NCBI GenBank assembly: GCA_000969725.1
Contig: JXSR01S042691.1
DNA from: Ophiothrix spiculata
Lineage: Eukaryota > Echinodermata > Ophiuroidea > Amphilepidida > Ophiotrichidae
Length of the DNA stretch: 26,452 bases
Reading direction: 5' to 3' (one strand)
Position numbers and translations under genes: made by a program. Of this stretch, positions 23,301 through 25,983 are shown piece by piece (position 1 is the first letter of the stretch; each line of letters opens with the position of its first letter). Under the pieces are notes generated by a model. The model had not been told where the DNA came from and did no database searches. It saw nothing but the letters and a program-made list of their open reading frames with translations.

Positions 23301-25026
23301 TGCGTTTTGATATTGATTGATTGGAACTCATCAAATCATATACTGCACATGCTCGGTGCGTCGTGCGTTTGCGTCGAGTATGAATTCAGCTTTAAGATTA
23401 ACTTTATAAAAGGTGTTACATCTGTGAAAATTTGGGTCACCTACCATACAAACTAGCGACTGTGTCCAAAACTGTCTCATCAAATCCATACTTTGTAATA
23501 TTGAGACTCGAAAATAAATCAACCGGACTTTGTAAATGTTCCCCAACAGCATAGCTATTGTCTGTTCTGCCTTGCTCAAAGCTGCAAGGACATGTGCCAA
23601 TCCCAGTAGTCCATGTCTCAGGTTCAGGTTGCCTGTGAAATAGGATAAAGAAAATCAACAATAAATCAACCTGCATGAACTTGTGTCAATGTTAAAATCA
23701 CCCATAGTAAAAATCACAATGGCATAGCTATTGTGTGTTCTGCGTTGCTCACAGCTGCATGGACATCTCCCAATAAATGTACTCCATGTCTTGGGTTCTG
23801 GTTGTCTGTAAAATCATAGCTATCAAGAATCATCATCTTGAAGATTGTAACTACAAGACTAACCAACTAATTTACCTTGCCTTTACACCTGGGAGATATC
23901 ATCATTCAAAACCATTTGCCAGGCATCTGTTGAAGGCATACTCTGCAAATTGTGTGTGGCTAAATGGATCTGATCCTTGTCACATTATGCCAATCTAAGG
24001 TATTATATACCGCATTAATAAATTTAACAGAGTTGATTGGATAAAACCCGATCACATGACTTCAAATAGCTTTAACCAGATTGATGAAAGCCCTAAATAG
24101 TACTTTTGAAAGTACTATATGGCGCTAATAGTACTTTTGAAAGTACTATTTAGCACTTTCGGAAATACTATATAGCGCTTACTGCATTTACCTTATACGC
24201 GAAGCAACTTTCACGCACGAAATTACGCACTCATCAAACTAATACGCGCAAGCAATTGCGCGCACTTTCCTACGCACGCATTCCTTGTAAGCATTGTGTG
24301 AGTGCATTTTTTCAAAATTTTAATTTTACTAAATTAGATTTTTTTAGCACATGAAAATTACCGAAATCAGAAATTTATTAATGCGGTATATAAAACAAAT
24401 ATATACCGACTTTTTCAGATCTCTGGATTAAAACTATGATCCTTCAGTGACTAAAATTTTGCTATTTTACTTCGGGGCTGCGCCCCTCAGTAAAATAGCA
24501 ATTTTAGTCACTTCAGGCTCATAGTTTTAACCAGAGATCTTCAAGTCGGTATATATTTGTATATTATGTCACTTTTTCAATTCAGTAAGTTTTTTTCTCA
24601 GTCAATCAAAATGAACAATTTGAAACTGAGCCCACCTCCCTATAATCCCCTTGTTCAGTTTGCTTCATGTTCTTTTCTAGTAAGGTTAATATTAAATAAA
24701 TTAAAACCCTACCTCCGGTACCATTGTAAACACATGTTTTTCACATTCAAAGTTGACAAATTATTGTCTTCCAAGCGTAATATCCATCGTCCTTTCAAAC
24801 CGGTGTTGCCAACCATCTGATCAGGACGATACCGTGATTGAACGGTGGTAAACGGGGGATCTTCAAGTTGCACGTTTCTGTGGACGATGCCTCCACTGTT
24901 ATAGCCGATGATAACATCTTTACTTGCTAGCAGATCTGTATCCCATAACATGCCTTCTTCTCGATAGTTGAAAATTGCAAAGCTGAATATGCCATCTGTG
25001 AGCAAAGCAGCTTGGAAGGTATTTGG
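926..25026 (-). CDS. MUC4/mucin-like NIDO-AMOP-VWD-EGF gene, partial (18 exons seen)
   Basis: One multi-exon host gene read on the minus strand. Exons: 25026-24713, 23632-23445, 21878-21696, 21437-21318, 20099-19806, 18220-18017, 16407-16294, 14623-14363, 12612-12448, 11622-11441, 10357-10177, 9242-9102, 7585-7454, 6562-6443, 5431-5186, 4503-4378, 3473-3357, 1051-926. Every junction keeps frame and uses GT/AG. Visible product is about 1,071 residues: NIDO end (1-105), AMOP region (105-268), VWD with GDPH (269-472), post-VWD region (473-559), cadherin/Ig-like strand (560-640), Cys-rich EGF-like module (650-735), eight cbEGF repeats (736-1071). By family knowledge this is the order of MUC4 and invertebrate mucin-like proteins, which are secreted or membrane-tethered adhesive surface proteins. 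Several N-glycosylation sequons (NIT, NGT, NAT, NVT) fit an extracellular protein. Signal peptide, NIDO start and C-terminus (possible TM segment) lie outside the window. Orthology to vertebrate MUC4 is not proven. Confidence 0.9.
1245..1753. mobile_element. piggyBac-like nonautonomous element with TTAA ends
   Basis: Terminal inverted repeats CACTTAAG...CTTAAGTG are flanked on both sides by TTAA (1241-1244 and 1754-1757), the target used by piggyBac-type transposons. The ends also share a loose subterminal purine/C-run pattern. About 509 bp, no transposase frame. Family is inferred from TTAA and is not certain. Confidence 0.5.
1982..2364. mobile_element. MITE with GGCCAAAA-type ends and TTA target duplication
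   Basis: Left end GGCCAAAAAAAAATTG..TTTGGTTGCCCTCCAC is mirrored at the right end (GTGGAGGGCAACCAAAG...TTTTTGCC), and CCGACCGACCCTA recurs inside both arms. TTA flanks both ends (1979-1981, 2365-2367), a PIF/Harbinger-type target duplication. About 383 bp; a long poly-A run lies at 2276-2302. No protein. Confidence 0.65.
2368..3130. other. Intron 17 sequence, no gene seen
   Basis: No exon supported. A possible tRNA-like stretch near 2890-2945 was judged too weak to call. Otherwise nothing recognised. Confidence 0.4.
3130..3351 (+). mobile_element. 3' end of a non-LTR retrotransposon (LINE-like tail)
   Basis: Plus-strand sequence ends with a polyadenylation-type AATAAA (3327-3332) followed by a short tandem tail (GAACT/TGAAC)3, the usual 3' signature of CR1/L2-like LINEs. 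No coding frame is left. The 5' limit is only approximate. The tail begins about six bases inside the intron next to exon 17. Confidence 0.5.
3357..3473 (-). CDS. Exon 17: calcium-binding EGF repeat 7
   Basis: Phase 1-1, 39 codons: [38 protein letters not shown]. Six cysteines. Acceptor tactttcag|AT, donor TTTG|GTAAGA. The (GAACT)n tail of a plus-strand LINE-like insertion starts about six bases into the intron. Confidence 0.94.
3539..3720. repeat. Foldback element (182 bp)
   Basis: Arms TTAATAAATGCGCATTTCAT and its imperfect complement GAAATGCAAATTTATTAA enclose a second inverted layer, GAGACAAAATCAATGCAC versus GTGCATTGATTTTGTCTC, around a GC-rich centre (GAGGCCCGTAGGGGC). Almost the whole unit can fold on itself. 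No protein. Confidence 0.7.
3856..3999. repeat. Short inverted-repeat element, weak
   Basis: ATTCATACGCACT at the left and GGAGTGTATGAAT at the right form imperfect inverted ends about 144 bp apart; the interior is GC-richer than its surroundings with several CACGCGGAG/ACTCCGCG words. Likely a small MITE; no target duplication identified. Confidence 0.35.
4047..4306 (-). mobile_element. tRNA-derived SINE, minus strand
   Basis: The minus strand reads GAGCTCGTGGTT, then a CCAGAACTTATAATCAGTAG segment with a TAT anticodon-like loop, then GGTTGTAAGTTCTATCCC, which match A-box, anticodon arm and B-box of an Ile(TAT)-like tRNA. About 170 bases on comes AAAAAGCGCTATATAAGG, a tail found in many LINE-mobilised SINEs. 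Degenerate, so an old copy. Confidence 0.5.
4378..4503 (-). CDS. Exon 16: calcium-binding EGF repeat 6
   Basis: Phase 1-1, 42 codons: [38 protein letters not shown] and a final GNC. Six cysteines, DINEC start. Acceptor ttccctctag|AT, donor GAGG|GTAAGT. Confidence 0.94.
4504..4954. other. Intron 15 sequence, no gene seen
   Basis: Lies between exon 16 and the LINE/SINE tail near 5040. AT-rich with no supported exon, RNA or repeat. Confidence 0.4.
5036..5118 (+). mobile_element. LINE/SINE 3' tail with (ATT)n
   Basis: The plus strand reads AGAGCACCATAGAAGTGCAG followed by an ATT-rich microsatellite, the familiar end of CR1/L2-related LINEs and the SINEs they mobilise (compare GCGCTATATAAATGC-ATT tails). 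The body upstream, perhaps from about 4955, is not recognisable. Confidence 0.5.
5186..5431 (-). CDS. Exon 15: two fused calcium-binding EGF repeats (4 and 5)
   Basis: Phase 1-1, 82 codons carrying two complete cbEGF modules without an intron between them: [18 protein letters not shown]...GWQGDGLTC, then [19 protein letters not shown]...GFTGDGITC. All twelve cysteines and both D-x-N-E-C starts are present. The other EGFs here are one per exon, so this exon suggests loss of a phase-1 intron. Acceptor cttatccag|AC, donor ATTG|GTAAGT. Confidence 0.95.
5432..6098. other. Intron 14 sequence left of the MITE, no gene seen
   Basis: Plain AT-rich intron; no exon, RNA gene or clear repeat found. Confidence 0.4.
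6102..6438. mobile_element. Harbinger-like MITE forming part of the exon 14 donor
   Basis: Near-perfect terminal inverted repeats of about 45 bp begin GGCTTGGCGTCCAAAGACAT and end with the complement. TTA duplications flank it (6099-6101 and 6439-6441), fitting a PIF/Harbinger-type insertion. At least six ATTCGCTC/GAGCGAAT words lie inside, probably transposase-binding type repeats. No coding frame. On the gene strand the right TTA gives bases +2 to +4 of the intron after exon 14, and the element starts at +5. Confidence 0.85.
6443..6562 (-). CDS. Exon 14: calcium-binding EGF repeat 3
   Basis: Phase 1-1, 40 codons: [39 protein letters not shown]. Textbook cbEGF spacing. The acceptor is cttcacag|AT. 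The donor is CAAG|GTAAGG, in which the bases after GTAA belong to an inserted MITE (6102-6438). Confidence 0.94.
6563..7340. other. Intron 13 sequence with an imperfect internal duplication
   Basis: No exon seen. Bases about 6705-6777 (AACAAAAATCCATATTGCAG...GTAAATGCAAC...AATTGTC) recur imperfectly at about 6846-6922, roughly 140 bases apart. The word GGGTGATTTTAACATTGAC at 6786 also occurs at 12401 (shorter) and 23687 (reverse strand). Confidence 0.5.
7340..7512. repeat. Tandem copies of the exon 13 3' end and donor
   Basis: A unit of about 64-66 bases (GGTACAGTTACTCACC...ACACAGATATTTTGATCG...CATCTTG..TCAT.AAA) appears in full at 7445-7512 (the real exon end), again at 7381-7444 and as a degenerate third piece at about 7345-7380. 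On the gene strand the second copy has its own TTGGTGAGTAAC donor-like sequence. Confidence 0.75.
7454..7585 (-). CDS. Exon 13: calcium-binding EGF repeat 2
   Basis: Phase 1-1, 44 codons: [38 protein letters not shown] and a final C. All six cysteines and the DIDEC/N..Y calcium pattern are present, with an NCT sequon. Acceptor gattgcag|AT, donor GTCG|GTGAGT. The 3' end and donor of this exon are copied tandemly into the following intron (7340-7445). Confidence 0.93.
7586..8503. other. Intron 12 sequence, scattered repeat debris
   Basis: No exon supported. A stretch near 7715-7760 (GGGTACTCCGGTCTTCCTCC) resembles a repeat motif common in animal genomes, and a short inverted pair TTTTGCGCTACA/TGTAGCGCAAAAA lies at 8070-8142. 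Neither can be assigned to a full element. Confidence 0.35.
8508..9036. mobile_element. MITE with AGGGGCATTGGACAA ends and TTAA flanks
   Basis: Ends AGGGGCATTGGACAA and TTGTCCAATGCCCCT are perfect inverted repeats, with TTAA on both sides (8504-8507, 9037-9040). About 529 bp, no transposase frame of useful length. TTAA suggests piggyBac-type mobilisation; the sequence of the ends alone does not prove it. Confidence 0.7.
9102..9242 (-). CDS. Exon 12: calcium-binding EGF repeat 1
   Basis: Phase 1-1, 47 codons: [20 protein letters not shown] then [20 protein letters not shown]. Six cysteines, the D-x-D-E-C calcium ligand start and the N...Y residues are present. The first loop is longer than usual. 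Acceptor ttgctatag|AT, donor TTGG|GTGAGT. Confidence 0.93.
9371..9730. mobile_element. MITE with TTAAAGCAATACTATAA ends
   Basis: TTAAAGCAATACTATAA at the left is mirrored by TTATAGTATTGCTTTAA at the right, 360 bp overall. It is embedded in TTAATTAA-type flanks, so the target duplication cannot be read exactly. An inner imperfect palindrome centred on CTCGGGATCCCGA sits near 9562. No protein. Confidence 0.7.
9923..10043. repeat. Small foldback with ATAACCGGTGG arms
   Basis: ATAACCGGTGGACGATCGGTG at the left is imperfectly mirrored by CACCGATCGGTGACCGGTGGTTAT at the right (shown in part). About 120 bp, GC-richer than its surroundings. Probably a short inverted-repeat element. Confidence 0.45.
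10177..10357 (-). CDS. Exon 11: cysteine-rich EGF-like module
   Basis: Phase 0 in, phase 1 out, 60 codons. Reads [35 protein letters not shown] and [19 protein letters not shown]. The first part completes the EGF-like fold begun in exon 10 (CTC...G.DC); the second is a C..NPC.PGVTC...C.CP.G..GNG..C module typical of this family. NAT sequon present. Splice signals cctacacag|GTTG and TTTG|GTAAGC. Confidence 0.92.
10520..10829. mobile_element. MITE with CTCCCTG-type ends
   Basis: Left AGTCAATCTTCGAAATGAGC / CTCCCTG is mirrored by CAGGGAGCTTATTCAGAAGA / TAGACTT at the right; 26-base imperfect inverted repeats, about 310 bp overall, no protein. Confidence 0.6.
10830..11113. other. Intron 10 sequence, no gene seen
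   Basis: Nothing recognisable beyond A-rich runs. Confidence 0.4.
11114..11200 (-). mobile_element. LINE/SINE 3' tail with (TAATG)n, minus strand
   Basis: Read on the minus strand, GTAAGCGCCATGG...GGCGCCATAAATGCCAG is followed by four TAATG repeats (plus strand CATTA, about 11118-11141). GCGCC-ATAAATG plus a short tandem tail is the same kind of 3' end as those near 5040 and 4050. The body is not traceable. Confidence 0.45.
11441..11622 (-). CDS. Exon 10: end of cadherin-like module and CxC-NGG-C
   Basis: Acceptor aactttcag|TGGCC (phase 1), reading [20 protein letters not shown] then [20 protein letters not shown] and VNERFA. 'F.WTP' ends the cadherin-like fold and 'CDCKNGGTC' opens an EGF-like disulfide module. 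The donor GCA|GTAAGT gives the only phase-0 junction between complete exons in the gene. The 5' end of this exon with its acceptor is repeated four more times upstream in the array at 11623-12200. Confidence 0.9.
11590..12198. repeat. Tandem array copying the exon 10 acceptor
   Basis: The exon 10 5' edge (CATCTGAAGTTGGCCACTGA on the plus strand) plus the adjoining intron (GATTGATCAAAATCACATTT...GCCGCCATCTTG) is repeated. Acceptor-containing copies start at 11621 (real), 11721, 11855, 11994 and 12094, so spacings are 100, 134, 139 and 100 bases. The long units add a GGGCAGAGTTATTGTTRGCTC block. On the gene strand each copy gives TTTCAG|TGGCYAACTT; the 11855 and 11994 copies, the fullest, then read [18 protein letters not shown] before a stop. 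Confidence 0.85.
12199..12447. other. Intron 9 sequence beyond the array
   Basis: No exon supported. Contains GGGTGATTTTAACATT at 12401, a word shared with 6786 and 23687 (reverse). Confidence 0.4.
12448..12612 (-). CDS. Exon 9: cadherin/Ig-like beta-strand module
   Basis: Fifty-five codons, phase 1-1. Reads [38 protein letters not shown] and NNATIIK. The 'G...F..[14 protein letters not shown]' pattern is typical of cadherin-like/Ig-like modules and follows VWD in MUC4-like proteins. Two N-glycosylation sequons (NIT, NAT). Splice signals are attgcag|CTAAC and GATG|GTGAGTG. A MITE lies 25 bases upstream of the acceptor, so the branch point probably falls in or beside transposon sequence. Confidence 0.85.
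12638..13072. mobile_element. MITE with GTGGTGCTCTGGC ends
   Basis: Left end GGTGCTCTGGCAAAATGAGC then GGAAAGTCGCGATT is perfectly mirrored at 13034-13072. About 435 bp, no protein. It starts 25 bases upstream of the exon 9 acceptor on the gene strand. Confidence 0.8.
13154..13575. mobile_element. MITE with GGTCCGTATGCACAAAGCAG ends
   Basis: Inverted repeats of about 49 bp, identical over almost all of their length: GGTCCGTATGCACAAAGCAG at the left, its complement at the right, then ACTTAGTCC.GGACTAAGT palindromes in both arms. Flanks TAT/TAA could be a decayed TWA duplication of Harbinger type. About 422 bp, no protein. The strong arm identity suggests a young copy. Confidence 0.8.
13576..13973. 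other. Intron 8 sequence, A-rich, no gene seen
   Basis: Contains three GAGCTGAAA words (13638-13735) and a G-rich stretch GGTTGGGTGGGGTGGGGTGC near 13911, next to the G-rich element at 13974. No coding signal. Confidence 0.4.
13974..14355. mobile_element. G-rich inverted-repeat element beside exon 8 donor
   Basis: Begins CCCGGGGGGTAC and ends GTAC-(C)n-GGG, with interior phrases ATGGGTCC and GGTATATACATGGGTGG that recur in the copy split around the LINE at 14905. About 382 bp, no protein. Its right end is eight bases into the intron after exon 8. Family not recognised. Confidence 0.55.
14363..14623 (-). CDS. Exon 8: post-VWD region of mucin-like protein
   Basis: Eighty-seven codons, phase 1-1, acceptor tttcttccag|GGAGAG. 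Reads [34 protein letters not shown] and [20 protein letters not shown]. The run 'W.....SLF.Y..G.S...F....F.P.F......C......CL.D...TG' is the conserved segment after VWD in MUC4-like proteins. The donor is TTGG|GTAAGTG; a G-rich inverted-repeat element starts about eight bases into that intron. Confidence 0.93.
14690..15965. mobile_element. Second copy of the G-rich element, split by a LINE
   Basis: Bases about 14690-14900 (GTGGAAGTGGGGGTGGGGTA...AATTGGGTGATTTT) and 15850-15965 (ATGGGTGGGATTTTAAG...GACATGGGTCC...CCCCTCCCTGGGG) look like the two halves of a relative of the element at 13974. The LINE lies between them, with similar TGGGTG-ATTTT words on each side that may be its target duplication. 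Confidence 0.45.
14905..15846 (+). mobile_element. 5'-truncated R2-type LINE, C-terminal zinc knuckle and endonuclease
   Basis: The reading runs through [20 protein letters not shown] and [15 protein letters not shown] to [17 protein letters not shown], a CX2CX7HX4C knuckle as in R2-like LINEs. After one frame change near 15,290 it continues as [20 protein letters not shown], then PFEPN and VAEVGSRGF, the PD...E core of a restriction-like endonuclease. The frame ends at 15676-15678. A 3' UTR follows with AATAAA at 15831 and a short GATGATTGAATAAA tail. Only the last fifth or so of a full element is present; it is a dead copy. R2, NeSL or Hero group cannot be told apart by eye. Confidence 0.8.
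15966..16293. other. Intron 7 sequence, no gene seen
   Basis: AT-rich, nothing recognised between the nested elements and exon 7. Confidence 0.4.
16294..16407 (-). CDS. Exon 7: end of VWD domain
   Basis: Thirty-eight codons, phase 1-1, after the acceptor gtcgtag|GTGTGTGG. Reads [20 protein letters not shown] then [17 protein letters not shown], matching the VWD end where 'NxDxxDDF...DG' is followed by the x-FGxSW segment. The donor TCCT|GTAAGT splits the Trp codon of 'SW'. Too short to be found as a long open frame; placed from the frame continuity and motif. A palindromic element begins about 30 bases upstream of its acceptor. Confidence 0.9.
16438..16697. repeat. Palindromic foldback element next to exon 7
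   Basis: Outer arms GTGCAAGAAAGTTGTATCTG / CAATGGCTGCCAT mirrored at 16655-16690; inner arms TCAGTGGTTCTTGAAATGG mirrored by CCATTTCAAGAGCCACTGA, with GGTGACACAGTCACC at the centre. About 260 bp. Its near end is about 30 bases upstream of the exon 7 acceptor. Confidence 0.75.
16698..17277. other. Intron 6 sequence, no gene seen
   Basis: AT-rich, no exon or repeat recognised. Confidence 0.4.
17278..17687. repeat. Foldback element with ~90-bp arms
   Basis: Left AAAGTATATATTTCTAGAAG / CGGATTTGCATACTGAACATGATG is matched by its complement at 17644-17687, and the arms continue through GGACCAAAATGTGTCATTTTGGCCC. The interior repeats GGACC/GGTCC-AAAA words. About 410 bp, no protein. Terminal identity is very high, so it is likely young. 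Confidence 0.8.
17688..18016. other. Intron 6 remainder, no gene seen
   Basis: Nothing recognised. Confidence 0.4.
18017..18220 (-). CDS. Exon 6: middle of VWD domain
   Basis: Sixty-eight codons, phase 1-1. The acceptor is ttatttcag|GACCAT and the reading begins [20 protein letters not shown], then [18 protein letters not shown] and ends RIKGLLG. The last residues join exon 7 to give [13 protein letters not shown], the conserved VWD 'LLGxxNxDxxDDF' block, which confirms the splice. The donor is CTTG|GTAAGA. Confidence 0.92.
18221..18538. other. Intron 5 sequence, no gene seen
   Basis: Nothing recognised. Confidence 0.4.
18539..19497. mobile_element. Tc1/mariner-like relic
   Basis: CAGGGTGTCCCAATA at the left and TATTGGGACAAGCTG at the right are imperfect inverted repeats, each bordered by TA (18537-18538 and 19498-19499). 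CAGGGTGTCCCA next to TA is typical of Tc1/mariner-type ends. About 959 bp with no recognisable transposase, so an internally replaced or heavily decayed copy. Confidence 0.5.
19500..19805. other. Intron 5 remainder, no gene seen
   Basis: Nothing recognised up to the exon 5 donor. Confidence 0.4.
19806..20099 (-). CDS. Exon 5: first part of VWD domain with GDPH motif
   Basis: Ninety-eight codons, phase 1-1. It starts [20 protein letters not shown], the canonical opening of a von Willebrand factor type D domain. The GDPH motif (bases 20088-20077) is the sequence known in MUC4 and other VWD mucins for acid-dependent cleavage between Asp and Pro; cleavage here is inferred. Later residues include [18 protein letters not shown] and [12 protein letters not shown], the typical beta-strand/Cys layout, and a VNGTE sequon. 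The donor is ACAG|GTAATT. Confidence 0.95.
20167..20533. mobile_element. MITE with GGCCAAA ends and TTA target duplication
   Basis: Starts GGCCAAAAAACCCC and ends TATTTGGCC, flanked by TTA (20164-20166, 20534-20536). Length (367 bp), ends, A-rich interior and target type match the element at 1982-2364, so probably the same broad family. The arms are short and the copy looks old. Confidence 0.5.
20537..21317. other. Intron 4 sequence, no gene seen
   Basis: A small inverted pair AAAGCTTGATGAT (20551) / ATCATCAAGCTT (20627) is present. No exon recognised. Confidence 0.4.
21318..21437 (-). CDS. Exon 4: end of AMOP region, link to VWD
   Basis: Forty-codon phase 1-1 exon reading [20 protein letters not shown] and then [13 protein letters not shown] and a Tyr-Pro-rich end. 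LPRYYCC...C..YY..RPP..C directly before the VWD is a very recognisable signature of this mucin-like family. The acceptor is gatttcag|ATGAGG and the donor TCAG|GTACGG; the next exon supplies the rest of the split Gly codon. Confidence 0.93.
21696..21878 (-). CDS. Exon 3: core of AMOP domain
   Basis: Phase 1-1 exon of 61 codons. It contains CIRSS, then [20 protein letters not shown], which carries the CC-Y motif of AMOP domains (adhesion-associated domain in MUC4 and other proteins). It continues with a Tyr-rich segment to KYLG. The acceptor is tcattacag|AT and the donor TTAG|GTTGGT. Confidence 0.92.
21879..22746. other. Intron 2 sequence, no gene seen
   Basis: About 870 bases of AT-rich intron with no exon, RNA gene or clear repeat. 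Confidence 0.4.
22747..23009. mobile_element. MITE copy A, AGCTGAATTCA ends, AACGCAA repeats
   Basis: Ends AGCTGAATTCAGACT and AGTATGAATTCAGCTT are inverted. The interior is full of AACGCAA/TTGCGTT words in both orientations. Its near-identical partner lies in inverted orientation at 23126-23392. No protein. Confidence 0.8.
23101..23122 (-). pseudogene. Scrap of exon 2 start beside MITE copy B
   Basis: On the gene strand the bases ACAACCTGAACCCGAGACAT match the start of exon 2 (GCAACCTGAACCTGAGACAT) at 18 of 20 positions, then diverge. The upstream AG comes from CAGCTTTAG at the junction with the adjoining MITE end. Too short to code. Confidence 0.55.
23126..23392. mobile_element. MITE copy B, inverted partner of copy A
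   Basis: Reverse complement of 22747-23009 with roughly one difference in ten bases by eye. Ends AAGCTGAATTCATACT and AGTATGAATTCAGCTT, flanked by TA on both sides (23124-23125 and 23393-23394). Ends about 50 bases from the exon 2 donor. Confidence 0.82.
23445..23632 (-). CDS. Exon 2: start of AMOP-type cysteine-rich region
   Basis: The acceptor is tttcacag|GCAACC and the product begins [20 protein letters not shown], with a CPC cysteine pair and a downstream NIT sequon (SLNITKY). QPEPETW followed by a CxC pair is what the MUC4-type family has between NIDO and AMOP. The donor TATG|GTAGGT leaves phase 1, matched by exon 3; a second possible donor four bases further on would break the frame. 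Two partial copies of the 5' half of this exon lie on either side of it (23721-23805 and about 23101-23122). Confidence 0.9.
23721..23805 (-). pseudogene. Partial duplicate of exon 2 (5' half)
   Basis: After a good acceptor (gattttacag|ACAACC) the gene strand reads [20 protein letters not shown] then QRRTHNSYA, clearly a copy of exon 2. Similarity stops at AGCTATGCC, where the intronic word GGGTGATTTTAACATTGAC follows. Frame at the acceptor is the same as exon 2, but no matching donor is seen and the frame closes soon after, so it is most likely a decoy pseudo-exon. Confidence 0.8.
24005..24391. repeat. Foldback element with TATACCGCATTAATAAATTT arms
   Basis: TATACCGCATTAATAAATTT at the left is mirrored at 24371-24391. 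Inside are two copies of the perfect palindrome TAGTACTTTTGAAAGTACTA (about 24097-24149) and several ACGCRC words. About 387 bp, no protein. Confidence 0.7.
24396..24559. repeat. Long near-perfect hairpin with GGGGCTGCGCCCC core
   Basis: CAAATATATACCGACTT ... AGTGACTAAAATTTTGCTATTTTACT pairs with AGTAAAATAGCAATTTTAGTCACT ... AAGTCGGTATATATTTG. The arms are about 75 bases each around GGGGCTGCGCCCC. It starts with the same ATATACCG word as the neighbouring foldback and abuts it. Confidence 0.85.
24713..25026 (-). CDS. Exon 1: C-terminal half of NIDO domain
   Basis: Opens after a strong acceptor (ttttttcag) in phase 0 with [20 protein letters not shown], the typical second half of a NIDO (nidogen-like extracellular) domain, followed by a Tyr/Arg-rich stretch and [15 protein letters not shown] near the domain end. 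The donor is CGGAG|GTAGGG, leaving two bases of an Arg codon that the next exon completes. The first half of NIDO must lie upstream of this window; I found no matching exon to the right. It is the least TE-disturbed exon of the gene. Confidence 0.9.
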
Positions 25027-25983
25027 CTGAAAAAAATTGGAGAGAAAAATAAGAAGCATTAAAATATGATAAAAAATAAGTAAGGTTAAATTTGTACTAC
25101 TTTGGAGTAGATATAAAACATGTCATACTATTATTGTTCCAAATGAATTTTGGACACAATCTGAAAATCTGAACGCAGCCACTGCGTGTGCTGGAGTTGC
25201 GATAAGCACAGGACATCGGGAAGTATGTAATGCCATTTCAAATCAGTGATTCACAGTACTGCAACATCGCGTGCACGTGGAAAGCATGTATGTGTAAATT
25301 GCAAACGCAGCTCTGGTATGCAAGCCTCTGAAATTCGTCCCAAACAACAATGGTGCTATTAAGTGCTGGCGATACTGCATTCTATATATGTGGGAAAGGG
25401 CAACACCTAACAGAGCACTTCAAAACTCAACGCTGGCTGAATGTCAAAAACCGCTGGCTCTTACTAGCTGCTATTACTATGCATAAGAGCAACCGTCCAA
25501 AACCCTGCAGTTATGTGCCGGTTGATTTTTGAAGCAGCCCCTTACTAATTATTGGCTGGTATGTTCTCAATTATTTCTTTATGTTGGCAAGTTTATAATA
25601 TAAAATCCAAAATTTTGTCTCCCAAAATCCATTGAAGATGTAATACATCCTTTCAAATCCATTAATCTCAACCTGATCAGTTAATCCGATGAAAACGGAT
25701 GAACTTATAACCATATTATTTTCTATAATGAAATGAATGTCTAGTCGATACGCAGGCATATCGACATGAAATAAACTACCATAATGATGTAAACAGCAAA
25801 CTGCAAGCATCTGATAAACAAATGACACACACACAAAATGAAATAATCTATAATATATGACCATCCAACACAAAAACCTCTAGTAACCCTGGTTAATTTT
25901 ATTTTCTTGCAAATTCAAAAAGAACATATCTTCAGGTTTTCATTAATAATTGTTTCAAGTTCATATGACTCTTTGAAGCAGAG
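25027..25983. other. Intron upstream of exon 1, no gene seen
   Basis: No exon for the first half of NIDO could be found here on the minus strand. Nothing else recognised. Confidence 0.4.
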
